Translations under genes and position numbers: made by a program
Shown here: piece by piece, positions 26,901 to 37,186 of the stretch
How positions within the stretch are numbered: position 1 is the first letter of the stretch
How the letters are laid out: each line of letters opens with the position of its first letter
Source: Pseudomonas fluorescens NCIMB 11764
Lineage (GTDB): Bacteria; Pseudomonadota; Gammaproteobacteria; Pseudomonadales; Pseudomonadaceae
Assembly: GCF_000293885.2 (NCBI RefSeq)
Contig: NZ_CP010945.1
Location: 4,298,001-4,362,000, forward strand
Direction: 5' to 3'
Length of the DNA stretch: 64,000 nucleotides
The notes under the pieces: model-generated
Databases searched by the model: none
Told to the model about the DNA's origin: nothing
The model's input: only the letters and a program-made list of their open reading frames with translations

Positions 26901-27539
26901 TTTGCCAATACCCTCAAATACATTTCAATCGTGTCCAGTGCCAACTTCGGCAATATGATCAGCATGGCCCTGGCTTCTCTGGCGTTACCCTTCCTGCCAC
27001 TGCTGGCCAAGCAAATATTGCTCAACAATCTATTGTCTGACATTCCTTCCATGGGGATTGCCAACGACAACGTTGATCGCGAATGGGAAAGCACCCCTCA
27101 TCGCTGGAATATCACCGAAATCCGCAACTTCATGGTGGTTTTCGGGCTGGTGAGCTCGCTGTTCGACATGCTGACGTTCGTAGCCCTTTACCTGCTCGCA
27201 GAGAGGGTTCCCGAAGTGTTCCGCAGCGGTTGGTTCGTTGAGTCACTGTTGACTCAACTGCTGACGATCTTCATCGTGCGGACGTACAGACCGTTTTACC
27301 AAAGCCGACCGGCGAAACTGCTGATGATCAGTGCGCTGTGCATCGGCCTGCTCGCAATCGGGCTACCGTACAGTCCGGTAGCCCCTTGGTTCGGCTTGGT
27401 GCCTTTGCCATTCCACATCATCGCTGTGGTGTTGGCAATCAGCGTGGTGTACCTGGTTTCAGCTGAATGTGTGAAGCGCATTTTCTACCGTCGTCAGCGC
27501 TCCAAACGCCATCACACATCCCATCGTCGTCATGCTTGA
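23949..27539 (+). CDS. LPG-synthase-type membrane domain fused to MgtA-like P-type ATPase
   Basis: This is a 1196-residue fusion. Residues 1 to about 340 are a polytopic domain of the lysylphosphatidylglycerol synthase TM/UPF0104 type (LSVMKLFVDQALPSSGISGA; IVPGGLGAFEAAAVVTLHW). Residues about 350-1190 are a complete P-type ATPase of the P3/MgtA-like class: an N-terminal cation-ATPase module, the TGETFPVEK actuator loop, ILCTDKTGTLTRG with phosphorylated Asp669, GDGINDAPALQVADIGIS, and a C-terminal membrane bundle. Mg2+ (or other divalent cation) uptake is the likely role. An Anr-type box lies 60 bp upstream. The M. tuberculosis DosR regulon contains a related pump (CtpF) without the N-terminal domain. 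What the lipid-flippase-like domain adds is unknown. Confidence 0.88.
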   Translation: MPVKPPIPDFTPPPVVEGQYYNRTALWGAWLLGAAICAMVVGVALHFTDLESFTQLLMEAEPLWLVGALGLQALTYLAQGQVFRVVLKARAQHLSLWDAGKLSVMKLFVDQALPSSGISGAFAVVASFARLGFEKPVVLACLVLDLSGYFLAYGLSVGVALPVVMFQGHATAAVMTLCSVFVAASLMLAVITPKLAGNTNLASHVPGQRFSIVAKGVSFLTGADRQLVRSRALLWRITLLELAIIILDSATLWVLVRALGVSAPPLGLFAGFMLASVLRSIGIVPGGLGAFEAAAVVTLHWVGVNIAVALSATLLFRGLTFWLPMLPGLWLAHREWHPPAKKNAEYADADYWSLAVSQLLGTLHSAETGLSSAQAKSRMRSARTQAKDRPQGLARLVLEQMRTPLVLILVAGALVALAVGDWLDAAIVWCIVLISAVLSAWYENRASTAVEQLRNKIALRATVRRDGRIVEVAAAEVVPGDVMLLSAGSLIAADGRLLQALDCFVSESLLTGETFPVEKLPGECAADAALGQRHNCVFMGTSVRSGTAEVLVTRYADESEIGHIARTLSLRPPETEFERGLRHFGGLLLRVMLVITIVVFGINILLHRPTLDTLLFAIALSIGMSPELLPAILSITLAKGAQRMAAKGVIVRHLNAIENLGAMDILCTDKTGTLTRGVVVLDGAMDVDGTADSQILQLAVLNASLQTGMRNAMDDAITLAGKSLSPCPQVIKRDEVPYDFVRKRLSVVVGNAPEADTLMVTKGALDNVLEVCTQLRRGDQVFALNDTERAAIVQRFADWSEQGFRVLGLASRVLPDQPHYGCSEERDMIFRGFLLFFDPPEPGVKDTIATLDKLGVQVKIISGDSHLVARHVGQAVGLPVERIITGAELSAMKDEALMHLAPLTTLFAEVDPNQKERIIRALQKTGHVVGYMGDGINDAPALQVADIGISVDNAADVAKQAADFVLLEHNLDVLREGIEEGRHTFANTLKYISIVSSANFGNMISMALASLALPFLPLLAKQILLNNLLSDIPSMGIANDNVDREWESTPHRWNITEIRNFMVVFGLVSSLFDMLTFVALYLLAERVPEVFRSGWFVESLLTQLLTIFIVRTYRPFYQSRPAKLLMISALCIGLLAIGLPYSPVAPWFGLVPLPFHIIAVVLAISVVYLVSAECVKRIFYRRQRSKRHHTSHRRHA

Positions 27540-27613
27540 GCCAGGTGCTTGCCGACCTTTTCGTCACGATGGGGAAGGCATGGGCCCACGGGCTCGTTCC
27601 ACTGCGCCCGGCT

Positions 27614-28111
27614 CTATTCGTCACGTCTCCACTTGACGCTCAGGCCATACTCATCATCGCCATACTGGTAATCAGCGTTCCCTTTGTACGCGGCTTCCAG
27701 AGCATGGCCCAGGCGATTCGCGAGATGGATGCCGGTCGTGGTCACGATCAGGTCATCCCCAGAATCGGCCAGGTTGATGATGCGCTCAAGGGCATGATCG
27801 ACCTTTTCCTTTTTTTCAGTGTTTTCGATCAGGTGGATGATTTCATTTCGATGCTTGAGCAAGAAGCTGCCCGATAGCGTAACCGTACCCGCTGGCATGT
27901 TGTCATCGATGCGTCGGCACGCCGGGCAGGTCACTGCTTGCGCCCCAGGAATGATCGTGTTTTCGGGGTGTTTCCAGGTCCAGTTACCGGCTTGATAGAC
28001 CGCGTCGCATTGCGTGCAGATGGCTGAACCTTCAACCCGCGGCAACTTGTAGGGATCGTGGGTGGATGTTTTGAACAGCTTGCTTTTCTGACTTTGCTGA
28101 AACTTGTCCAT
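27614..28111 (-). CDS. BCAM0308-like zinc-ribbon-like protein
   Basis: The 165-residue soluble protein has two CxxC pairs (SAICTQCDAVYQ and AVTCPACRRIDD) that suggest a zinc ribbon. An HRNEIIHLIENTEKKEKVDH helical part and an IIVTTTG-like strand region (DDLIVTTTGIHLANRLGHAL) follow. By memory it resembles the BCAM0308 family, named from the Burkholderia cenocepacia low-oxygen-activated locus. ATG 28111 has a strong GAGGAGG; the longer frame from 28147 does not. An Anr-type box lies 135 bp upstream. Function unknown; a ribosome- or RNA-associated role is conceivable from the fold. Confidence 0.75.
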   Translation of the reverse strand: MDKFQQSQKSKLFKTSTHDPYKLPRVEGSAICTQCDAVYQAGNWTWKHPENTIIPGAQAVTCPACRRIDDNMPAGTVTLSGSFLLKHRNEIIHLIENTEKKEKVDHALERIINLADSGDDLIVTTTGIHLANRLGHALEAAYKGNADYQYGDDEYGLSVKWRRDE

Positions 28112-28245
28112 GGTTTCCTCCTCGCACATGAGATGGAAAAACTCCATCTATAACCGTGACTGAAAAACCGTTCCTTCCTCTTCAGCCCGCTGAACACACC
28201 TTGGTTCTCACACCTCCATTTGGTCCCGGTTTCTTGCTGCGCGAA

Positions 28246-28259
28246 TTGATCTTTGTCAA
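28246..28259. promoter_or_regulatory. Anr/FNR-type box (TTGAT-N4-GTCAA)
   Basis: Nine of ten positions match. It lies between the BCAM0308-like gene (minus, 135 bp) and the groEL paralog (plus, 154 bp). Confidence 0.7.
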
Positions 28260-28328
28260 TTCAGGGGCGGCAGCTGACAGCCGGTCACCTTTGAAACACA
28301 GGGAGGGTTCGATGGCGTTGGGATTTTG

Positions 28329-28342
28329 TTGATAAAAGTCAA
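28329..28342. promoter_or_regulatory. Anr/FNR-type box (TTGAT-N4-GTCAA)
   Basis: A second dyad in the same 300-bp intergenic region, 71 bp before the groEL paralog start, at a typical activator distance. Confidence 0.75.
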
Positions 28343-28412
28343 CGTCACACGAGCCAGTTCATAGACGCTGCAAAAACGCACTTGTTGTAAAACCGGCCGG
28401 GAGAGCATCCTG

Positions 28413-30029
28413 ATGGCTCACACTAAAATCATGTTTCGTGCTGCAGCTCGCGAGAAAATCCTGAGTGGCGCCACACAGTTGGCGGACGCCGTACGGGTGA
28501 CGCTGGGCCCGAAATCAAAATCGGTACTGATCCAGAATAAATGGGGCAATCCCACGGTCTGCAATGATGGCGTGACGATCGCCAAACGCATTGATCTGCT
28601 CGACCCCGAGGAAAACCTGGGCGCGCAAATGCTGCGTCAGGCGGCCGAACGCACAGGCGATGCGGTCGGGGACGGGACCAGTACGTCAACGGTGCTCGCC
28701 CATGCAATCCTGGCCGATGGCATCCGCAACGTCGTCGCGGGTGCCAGTGCGATCGACCTCAAGCGTGGCCTGGATCGCGGACTGTTGTTGGTCGTCGAAT
28801 CCCTCGCCGCTCAATCGCGACCGGTCAGCACGCTCAAGGAAAAGGCCCAGGTCGCCACGCTGTCGGCGCATAACGATGCCGTCATCGGTCAGTTGGTGGC
28901 AGACGCCCTGGAAAAGGTCGGCGTTGAAGGCGTTGTCAGTGTCGAGGAGTCCAAGACCACCGAAACCGTGGTCGAGGTCATGGAAGGAATGCGGTTTGAC
29001 CGAGGCTTTGTTTCACCCTATTTCGTCACTGATGCCGAGAAGATGCAGGTCGAACTCGATGACGCCTGCCTGCTGCTCTGTGACCATAAGATCGGTGCAC
29101 TCAAAGACTTGCTGCCCTTGCTTGAACTCGTGGCCAAAAGCGGGCAACCACTGGTTTTGATCGCGGACGATATCGAGGGTGAGGCGTTGACCACGCTGGT
29201 CGTCAACCAGATACGGGGCGTTCTTCGAGCGGTGGCGATCAAAGCTCCTGGCTTTGGTGATCGGCGCAAGGAAATGCTGCAGGACATGGCCGTTCTGACG
29301 GGGGCAACGGTGGTTTCCAACGAACTGGGTGTCACCCTGGAACAGGTGGAACTGAACCAGTTGGGACGTGCACATCGAGTCGTGGTGCAAAAAGACAGCA
29401 CGGCGCTGATAGGGGGCGCCGGCACACGCGAGGCCATCGAGGCACGTTTGCAGCAGATTCGAACGCAAATAGACAGTACCACCAGCGATTACGACCGTGA
29501 AAAGCTTCAGGAACGACTGGCGAGGCTGTCTGGCGGTGTTGCGGTGATCCGGGTCGGGGCGCCTTCCGAAGCCGAAATGAAGGCGCGCAAGGATGCGCTG
29601 GATGATGCCATCTCAGCGACCCGGGCAGCGATCGCCGAAGGCATTGTGCCGGGGGGTGGTCTTGCGTTGCTCAAGGCCGTCCCGATTCTCGCGGCCGAAG
29701 AGGCCCGTTATGAAGGCGATGCCAGGACCGGCTTGCAGATTCTTCGCCGGGCGCTGGAAGCTCCGGCCAGACTCATCGCTGAGAATTCGGCAGTGGATGC
29801 CGGCGTCGTGATTGCGCGCATGCTCGCCGAACCTGGGAACATTGGCTTCGATGCGTCCGCCAATTGCTATGTCGACATGTACGAAGCCGGCATCATCGAC
29901 CCGACCAAGGTGGTGCGTATTGCCCTCGAAAATGCCGTTTCAGTCGCCAGTATCTTGCTGCTGACCGAGGCGACCATGACTGATATTCCGGAAAAGGAAT
30001 CACCTGCCCAGCCGTCTTTCCCTGAATGA
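28413..30029 (+). CDS. groEL: GroEL-like chaperonin, second copy without groES
   Basis: The 538-residue protein aligns with GroEL along its length: GATQLADAVRVTLGPKSKSV, AVGDGTSTSTVLAHAI (ATP-binding loop), the apical segment RFDRGFVSPYFVTDAEKMQV, VAIKAPGFGDRRKEMLQDMA, and TRAAIAEGIVPGGGLALL. It differs from housekeeping GroEL in the ATP loop (GTSTST for GTTTAT), in Phe for Tyr in the RGFVSPYF peptide-binding segment, and in a Pro-rich end with no Gly-Gly-Met tail. No groES lies nearby, so it must borrow or lack a co-chaperonin. Two Anr-type boxes upstream suggest it is the low-oxygen chaperonin. Confidence 0.92.
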   Translation: MAHTKIMFRAAAREKILSGATQLADAVRVTLGPKSKSVLIQNKWGNPTVCNDGVTIAKRIDLLDPEENLGAQMLRQAAERTGDAVGDGTSTSTVLAHAILADGIRNVVAGASAIDLKRGLDRGLLLVVESLAAQSRPVSTLKEKAQVATLSAHNDAVIGQLVADALEKVGVEGVVSVEESKTTETVVEVMEGMRFDRGFVSPYFVTDAEKMQVELDDACLLLCDHKIGALKDLLPLLELVAKSGQPLVLIADDIEGEALTTLVVNQIRGVLRAVAIKAPGFGDRRKEMLQDMAVLTGATVVSNELGVTLEQVELNQLGRAHRVVVQKDSTALIGGAGTREAIEARLQQIRTQIDSTTSDYDREKLQERLARLSGGVAVIRVGAPSEAEMKARKDALDDAISATRAAIAEGIVPGGGLALLKAVPILAAEEARYEGDARTGLQILRRALEAPARLIAENSAVDAGVVIARMLAEPGNIGFDASANCYVDMYEAGIIDPTKVVRIALENAVSVASILLLTEATMTDIPEKESPAQPSFPE

Positions 30030-30050
30030 AAATCCCGTAGCGGACAAAGC

Positions 30051-31103
30051 TCATGTGTAGGAGGCTGCCTCGGTCATCGTCAGGTGATTGAGGATCGGGT
30101 TTTCGCCGTGCAAATAACTCAGTGCCTGGTGCATCAATTGGACAGCTTGTTGTTTTTTTTCGTATCGCTTGGCCGGATCGGCATGACGTAGCGCTGCCCC
30201 CGCGAGGGAGAAGGAGCGCGTGGCAGCCCGCAAAGAAAGGAAAAACGCCAAGGGTTTGCAGTCTTCCTGCGCATCGCTGTGGTTGAGGTAGCTGGACAAC
30301 AGCCGTGCTCCCAGCCTGTTCAGGCCATGGTGTTGCAGGTCCATCAGCACAAAAGCCAGGTCGTAGAGCACATCGATGCAGGCAAGCCGCTCACTGAACT
30401 CGATACCATCGAAGAGTGTGGGCTGGCCGTCGAGCAGGCAGATATTGGCCAAGCGCATATCACCATGGCAGCGTCGAACGCGGCCCTCACGGCGGCGACC
30501 TTCGAGGCAGCCGGTCAACGACTCCAGCTGGGTCCGGGAGGTGTGAGCAATCGCGGTGACTGTCGCGAAATCGAGGAGAGGCGAGTAGCGAGACATTTCC
30601 CGATGATTTTTCTCGATTTCTTCATACAGGTCCAAAATGCGACCGAAAGAAGGGGTGATTTGTGCACTGGCATGAAAGCGGGCGATCTCCGCCCCCAACT
30701 GTTCCAGCATCGGTTCAGTCAGGCGTCCTTCAACGGCCATGCGGTCAAACAGCCGATCCTGAGCGAAACGACGCATCACCACGAGCCAGTCAACCACGGG
30801 TCCGCAACCATTGAGTGCCAGCTGGCCATTCGTCTGGCGATTGATCGGACACAGGCTCAAATACAGCGTCGGCGCTGTCCGTCGATTCAACAGTAGCTCT
30901 GCCTCACAGGCGTTTTTGCGGCTTTCCAGGCTTAAGAAATCCAGCTCGGCAAACGCCACGGCGCGTTTGAGTTTGTAGGCGCGGTCGGCGTGCAGAAAAA
31001 TCACCGAACCATGGGTCTCGATACGCTCCACTGGCTGGTTTGACGTGCCGTAGCTGGACGGCCTGGAGAGAAAGGCAATGACCTCGTCTTGCAGGGTGTT
31101 CAT
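30051..31103 (-). CDS. Aminoglycoside-phosphotransferase-fold protein (Rv2004c N-terminal-like)
   Basis: The 350-residue protein has a kinase/phosphotransferase fold. GSVIFLHADRAYKLKRAVAF carries the ATP-site lysines, HGDMRLANICLLDG is the catalytic HGDxxxxN loop, and LFDGIEFSERLACIDVLYDL carries the Mg-binding Asp. Homologues such as M. tuberculosis Rv2004c (DosR regulon) have an extra AAA/P-loop domain that is absent here. The longer frame to 31178 starts inside the Anr box, so ATG 31103 is the likely start. The phosphoacceptor is unknown. A perfect Anr dyad lies 62 bp upstream, shared with the divergent stress-protein operon. Confidence 0.82.
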   Translation of the reverse strand: MNTLQDEVIAFLSRPSSYGTSNQPVERIETHGSVIFLHADRAYKLKRAVAFAELDFLSLESRKNACEAELLLNRRTAPTLYLSLCPINRQTNGQLALNGCGPVVDWLVVMRRFAQDRLFDRMAVEGRLTEPMLEQLGAEIARFHASAQITPSFGRILDLYEEIEKNHREMSRYSPLLDFATVTAIAHTSRTQLESLTGCLEGRRREGRVRRCHGDMRLANICLLDGQPTLFDGIEFSERLACIDVLYDLAFVLMDLQHHGLNRLGARLLSSYLNHSDAQEDCKPLAFFLSLRAATRSFSLAGAALRHADPAKRYEKKQQAVQLMHQALSYLHGENPILNHLTMTEAASYT

Positions 31104-31164
31104 TCTCGCCACCACGCCGTCTGCGGACTTTTCGGCAGTGTGAAGAAGCGAAGGCCCGCTCCGA

Positions 31165-31178
31165 TTGATATTGATCAA
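31165..31178. promoter_or_regulatory. Anr/FNR box, perfect dyad TTGATATTGATCAA
   Basis: Ten of ten consensus positions. It lies 62 bp before the phosphotransferase-fold gene (minus) and 187 bp before the stress-protein gene (plus). Confidence 0.88.
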
Positions 31179-31226
31179 GTACGGTGGAATGAAAGGCTGC
31201 GTGTCTCACGGGCCTCACGCCGGTAT

Positions 31227-31240
31227 TTGATATTTATCAA
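31227..31240. promoter_or_regulatory. Anr/FNR box, perfect dyad TTGATATTTATCAA
   Basis: Ten of ten positions. It lies 125 bp before the start of the stress-protein/acs/pdh operon. Confidence 0.88.
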
Positions 31241-31364
31241 CGTCAGGCACATTGCAGCGGAGCAACCTGAATCAACGTTGGGTGCTTGGTCCTGCGTGGA
31301 CGCAACGGCTGAGCCCTACGAGGATCAGCGGCAAGCGTTGAAGCGCTCTGCCTGGAGTCAGCTC

Positions 31365-32252
31365 ATGAGCCAGTATCAACATTTGTTACTCATCATCCAC
31401 CTGGCCCTGCGCCATTCTCCGGCAATCGACCATGCCGCAGCGCTCGCCGGGGCCAGCGGTGCACGTTTGCATATTGCGGCGTTGATCCCGGCGTTGAAAC
31501 TGTTGTCGCTGCTCGAAGAAGGCGACCGGGAAAAGGCGCGGGAACGCTACCTGCAGGACCATCGTGATTGGCTGAGCGATCAGGCCAGACATCTGCGTGG
31601 CAGCGGGGTCGTGGTGACCACCGAGGTGGCGTGGGCTGATGACATGGAGCAAGACATCCTGGATCACGTCAAGGAATTGCAGCCCGACCTTTTGATCAAG
31701 GAAATCCAGCAAGAATCAGCGCTCAAGCGCACGTTTTTCACCCCGCTGGACTGGCACTTGCTGCGCCACTGTCCGGTACCGGTTTATCTGGTAGGCGGGA
31801 CTCACCATGCCCTGCCGCGCAAGATCGTGGCGGCGGTTGATGCGGCGGCGGGTGGGCCTGAGAACAGCGAACTCAATGACCGCATTATCCAACAGGCCTC
31901 CAGCCTCGCCATACAGTGTGATGCCGAGTTGCACCTGCTGTTTGCCTGTGACATTAGGGAAGATTGCCTGGAGGAATTGGGCGGGAGCTTAAAACTGTCG
32001 GAGCTGACCCAGGGGCTGCGTAAAGAGCTGGAAAAATCGTTCCTGAAATTCGCCGGTCGGTACGGTGTGCCTGCTAACCGGCGGCATTTCATTCTGGGAC
32101 ATCCTGTCTCGGCGCTGAGCGAGTTTGCCAACAAGCACGACGTGGATGTGATTGTGTTGGGCAGAGTCCAGTACCACGGGATGGAGAAACTACTGGGCAG
32201 CACGACAGAACATATTCTGTATCAGGTGCCCTGCAGCGTCCTGGCGGTCTAG
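31365..32252 (+). CDS. Universal stress protein, two Usp domains (no. 1)
   Basis: The 295-residue protein holds two Usp-type domains, residues about 1-140 and 145-295. It begins MSQYQHLLLIIHLALRHSPA, and the first domain closes with LDWHLLRHCPVPVYLVGG. The second starts at RKIVAAVDAA and ends with VIVLGRVQYHGMEKLLGSTT plus EHILYQVPCSVLAV, the nucleotide-binding Gly-x-GST region. ATG 31365 follows GGAG; the longer frame has no SD. Usp proteins bind ATP or stress signals and promote survival without growth. It heads an operon: the acyl-CoA ligase gene starts 31 bp after it. Confidence 0.88.
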   Translation: MSQYQHLLLIIHLALRHSPAIDHAAALAGASGARLHIAALIPALKLLSLLEEGDREKARERYLQDHRDWLSDQARHLRGSGVVVTTEVAWADDMEQDILDHVKELQPDLLIKEIQQESALKRTFFTPLDWHLLRHCPVPVYLVGGTHHALPRKIVAAVDAAAGGPENSELNDRIIQQASSLAIQCDAELHLLFACDIREDCLEELGGSLKLSELTQGLRKELEKSFLKFAGRYGVPANRRHFILGHPVSALSEFANKHDVDVIVLGRVQYHGMEKLLGSTTEHILYQVPCSVLAV

Positions 32253-32283
32253 GGACGGACCGACGACTCAAGGGGGGGCAATC

Positions 32284-34043
<1,760 letters not shown>

Positions 34044-34047
<4 letters not shown>

Positions 34048-35027
34048 GCCTCCCATCGCGGTCCCAGGACATTGCTCTCGACCTGCTGCGGGACATGGTG
34101 CGCATCCGTCGTCTTGAGGAGCGGGCTGGCGAGTTGTACGGAGAGGGCAAGATTCGTGGCTTCCTGCACCTGTACATCGGCGAAGAAGCGGTAGCTGTCG
34201 GCGTTTTGCATGCACTGGCAGCCAACGATGCCGTGGTTGCGACGTATCGCGAACATGGCCACGCCCTGATCAAGGGCGTCCCCATGAAGGCGATCATGGC
34301 CGAGATGTATGGGCGCCAGGAAGGATGCTCGCGAGGGCGCGGCGGCTCAATGCACCTGTTTGATGCCACGGCACGATTCTTCGGCGGCAATGCCATCGTG
34401 GCGGGAGGCTTGCCCCTGACGGTCGGCCTGGCGCTCGCTGAACGCATGCAAGGTGGATCGCGTCTCTCAGCCTGTTTCTTTGGTGAAGGCGCGATGGCGG
34501 AAGGGGCCTTCCATGAGTCCATCAACCTGGCCGCATTGTGGCAGCTGCCGATGCTGTTTTGCTGCGAAAACAACCTCTATGCGATGGGGACTGCCCTGGA
34601 CCGTTCGCAGTCGCAAACGGACCTGTGTGCGAAAGCCTCGGCCTACAAAGTCGATAGCCGGTCCGTCGATGGCATGGACGTGATCGCGGTCTACGAAGCC
34701 GCTCGTGATGCGGTTGAACACATCCGTGCGGGGCGTGGGCCTTTTTTTCTGGAGTTCCGCACCTATCGGTTTCGTGCCCACTCGATGTTCGACCCACAGC
34801 TGTATCGTGACAAGGACGAGGTGGAGCAATGGAAGACCCATGGGCCGATCCATACGTTCAGTGCACAGCTCAAGGCCGAGGGCCTATTAGACGAGCCCGG
34901 ATTTCTGGCGATCCTGGCCCAGGTGGACGCTGAAGTAGAAGCCGCCGTTACCTATGCCGAAAGCGGTAGCCTGGAGCCGCTCGAGGATCTGTCCCGCGAT
35001 GTCTACACCCCAAGGGCGGCGCCATGA
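34044..35027 (+). CDS. pdhA: 2-oxo acid (pyruvate) dehydrogenase E1 alpha subunit
   Basis: The 327-residue protein is a two-subunit E1 alpha. Features are [52 protein letters not shown], and the TPP motif [20 protein letters not shown] followed by [32 protein letters not shown] marks the phosphorylation-loop-like region. Acetoin dehydrogenase E1 is the main alternative, since the families are close. It overlaps both neighbours by 4 bp (ATGA), giving tight stoichiometry with E1 beta. Confidence 0.88.
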
Positions 35028-36010
35028 GCATTCGTATGAGCTATCGCGAAGCGCTGCGCGAGGCAATACGTGAGGCGCTGCAGCGGGACCCGCGGGTATT
35101 TCTGATGGGCGAAGACGTCGGTCGCTACGGTGGCAGTTATGCCGTGTCCCTGGGGTTGCTTGAGGCGTTCGGCCCCGAGCGCATTCGAGACGCGCCATTG
35201 TCCGAGCTGGGTTTCGTGGGAGCCGGTATAGGGGCGGCTTTGGGGGGCATGCGACCGATTGTCGAAATCATGACCGTGAACTTCAGTCTGCTCGCCCTCG
35301 ATCCGTTGATGAATACGGCTGCTGCCTTGAGGCACATGTCCGGTGGACAGTTCTCCGTGCCCTTGGTTGTGCGCATGGCGACAGGCGCCGGACGCCAGCT
35401 TGCAGCGCAACACTCGCACAGCCTGGAAGGCTGGTACGCCCATATTCCCGGGCTGAAAATCCTGGCGCCGGCGACCATCGAAGATGCGCGCGGCATGCTC
35501 TGGCCAGCGCTGCTGGATCCGGACCCGGTGCTGATATTCGAACACGCCCAGCTCTACAACCTGGAGGGTGATGCGGGCGAGTGGGAGACGGTGGACATCA
35601 GCTCCGCCAAGGTACGCCGAACCGGCAATGACCTGACCCTGATCACTTATGGCGGCACACTCGGCAAGGCCCTGGAGGCTGCGCAAGTATTGGCCGGGGA
35701 GGGCATTGATTGCGAAGTCATCGACCTGCGGGTCCTGCGCCCTCTGGATGACAAGACTTTGATGGCTTCTGTCTGCAAGACCCGTCGGGCCCTGGTGGTT
35801 GATGAGGGGTGGCGCAGCGGCAGTCTATCCGCCGAGATCATTACGCGGATCATAGAACAAGGCTTTTTCGAGCTGGATGCACCGCCGGCACGGGTGTGCA
35901 GCGCCGAAGTGCCGATACCTTATCCCCGGCATCTGGAAGAGGCGGCCCTGCCACAAGTGTCGACGATCATCGCGGCTGCTCATGAGCTGTGCCAGGGGAC
36001 ATCAGGGTGA
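35024..36010 (+). CDS. pdhB: 2-oxo acid (pyruvate) dehydrogenase E1 beta subunit
   Basis: The 328-residue transketolase-like protein has [60 protein letters not shown], and the C-terminal domain [20 protein letters not shown] with [19 protein letters not shown]. It pairs with E1 alpha to decarboxylate pyruvate (or acetoin) with TPP. The start overlaps the upstream stop by 4 bp. E2 follows after 46 bp. Confidence 0.9.
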   Translation: MSIRMSYREALREAIREALQRDPRVFLMGEDVGRYGGSYAVSLGLLEAFGPERIRDAPLSELGFVGAGIGAALGGMRPIVEIMTVNFSLLALDPLMNTAAALRHMSGGQFSVPLVVRMATGAGRQLAAQHSHSLEGWYAHIPGLKILAPATIEDARGMLWPALLDPDPVLIFEHAQLYNLEGDAGEWETVDISSAKVRRTGNDLTLITYGGTLGKALEAAQVLAGEGIDCEVIDLRVLRPLDDKTLMASVCKTRRALVVDEGWRSGSLSAEIITRIIEQGFFELDAPPARVCSAEVPIPYPRHLEEAALPQVSTIIAAAHELCQGTSG

Positions 36011-36056
36011 GTGCAATGACGTGGCCTATTCGAGTATCGAGCCACGAGGGTAAACA

Positions 36057-37175
36057 ATGATCGAATTCAAATTGCCCTCTCTGGGGGCTGATATGGATGA
36101 AGGCACGTTGCTGGAATGGAAAGTCCATCCGGGCGATGTGGTCAAGCCGGGCCAGGTGATTGCCGTCGTCGATACCGCCAAGGCCGCCATCGATGTCGAG
36201 TGCTGGCATGAGGGCACAGTGTCGCAACTGCTGATCGATATCGGCGCCAAAGTCCCGGTCGGTACCACCATCGCCTGGTTGTTGGAACCGGGCGAAGATC
36301 CGCACAGTGCGCGACGAACAACGACCGCGGCGCCGCTGCTGATCGAAGAGCAGGCATCGTCCGGCAGACGCCCGCGGATATCTCCCGCGGCGCGCAAGCG
36401 TGCTGCCGAGCTAGGCGTCAGCACCGCTGATATGAAAGGCCATGGTCCACATGGAGTCGTTACCCTGGAGGACATCGAGGCTGCCGCTCATGTGGCGCAT
36501 CCGCCGGACCCCGACCAGGCCATGCGGCACGCCATTGCGGCGGCCATGACTCGTTCAAAACGCGAGATTCCCCATTACTACCTCAGCGAAACCATCGCCC
36601 TGGATAACGCCATGGCCTGGCTGCAGGCACACAATGCGCAAAGCACAATTCAAGAGCGCCTGCTGCCCGGTGTCTTGCTGCTCAAAGCGGTGGCGCTGGC
36701 CTTGCACGACTATCCGCAGCTCAATGGTTTCTGGCTGGATAACGCCTTCAAACCCGCACTCGATACCGACCTTGGTGTGGCAATCACCCTGCGCCAGGGT
36801 GGCCTGGTCGCCCCGGTGCTGCATCATGTGGCAGACGCCTCCCTGACTCATTTAATGAGTGAACTGGCCAGCCTGGTCGAGCGCGCCCGAAGCGGTTCCC
36901 TGCGCAGCTCCGAGCTGGGAGGCGCCGGGATGACGGTCACGCAACTCGGCGACCAGGGTGTAGACAGCGTATTCGGGGTGATCTACCCACCCCAGGTGGC
37001 CTTGGTCGGTTTCGGTCGTATCAGTGAGCGACCCTGGGTTAAAGAGGGCCAGTTGTGTGTCATGCCGACCGTCATTTGCAGTTTGTCCGCCGATCATCGA
37101 GTCAGCGACGGTCATTACGGCGCACGTTTTCTCGGCGAAGTCCGTCGCTTGCTGCAGACGCCAGAGTCGCTTTGA
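36057..37175 (+). CDS. pdhC: Dihydrolipoamide acyltransferase E2
   Basis: The 372-residue E2 has one lipoyl domain (residues 1 to about 78, lipoylated Lys in VVDTAKAAIDVECW), a peripheral-subunit-binding domain (RISPAARKRAAELGVSTADM) and a catalytic domain ending in ICSLSADHRVSDGHYGARFL, with the DHRxxDG active site. It transfers acetyl groups from E1 to CoA. No E3 gene is in the operon, so the housekeeping lipoamide dehydrogenase must serve. It lies between E1 beta and an acyl carrier protein gene. Confidence 0.9.
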   Translation: MIEFKLPSLGADMDEGTLLEWKVHPGDVVKPGQVIAVVDTAKAAIDVECWHEGTVSQLLIDIGAKVPVGTTIAWLLEPGEDPHSARRTTTAAPLLIEEQASSGRRPRISPAARKRAAELGVSTADMKGHGPHGVVTLEDIEAAAHVAHPPDPDQAMRHAIAAAMTRSKREIPHYYLSETIALDNAMAWLQAHNAQSTIQERLLPGVLLLKAVALALHDYPQLNGFWLDNAFKPALDTDLGVAITLRQGGLVAPVLHHVADASLTHLMSELASLVERARSGSLRSSELGGAGMTVTQLGDQGVDSVFGVIYPPQVALVGFGRISERPWVKEGQLCVMPTVICSLSADHRVSDGHYGARFLGEVRRLLQTPESL

Positions 37176-37186
37176 GGAGAGGACAT

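Noticed and set aside
31089..31364. Upstream extension of the first stress-protein frame
   Set aside because: It runs through both Anr boxes and has no SD sequence; ATG 31365 has GGAG and matches the paralog start.
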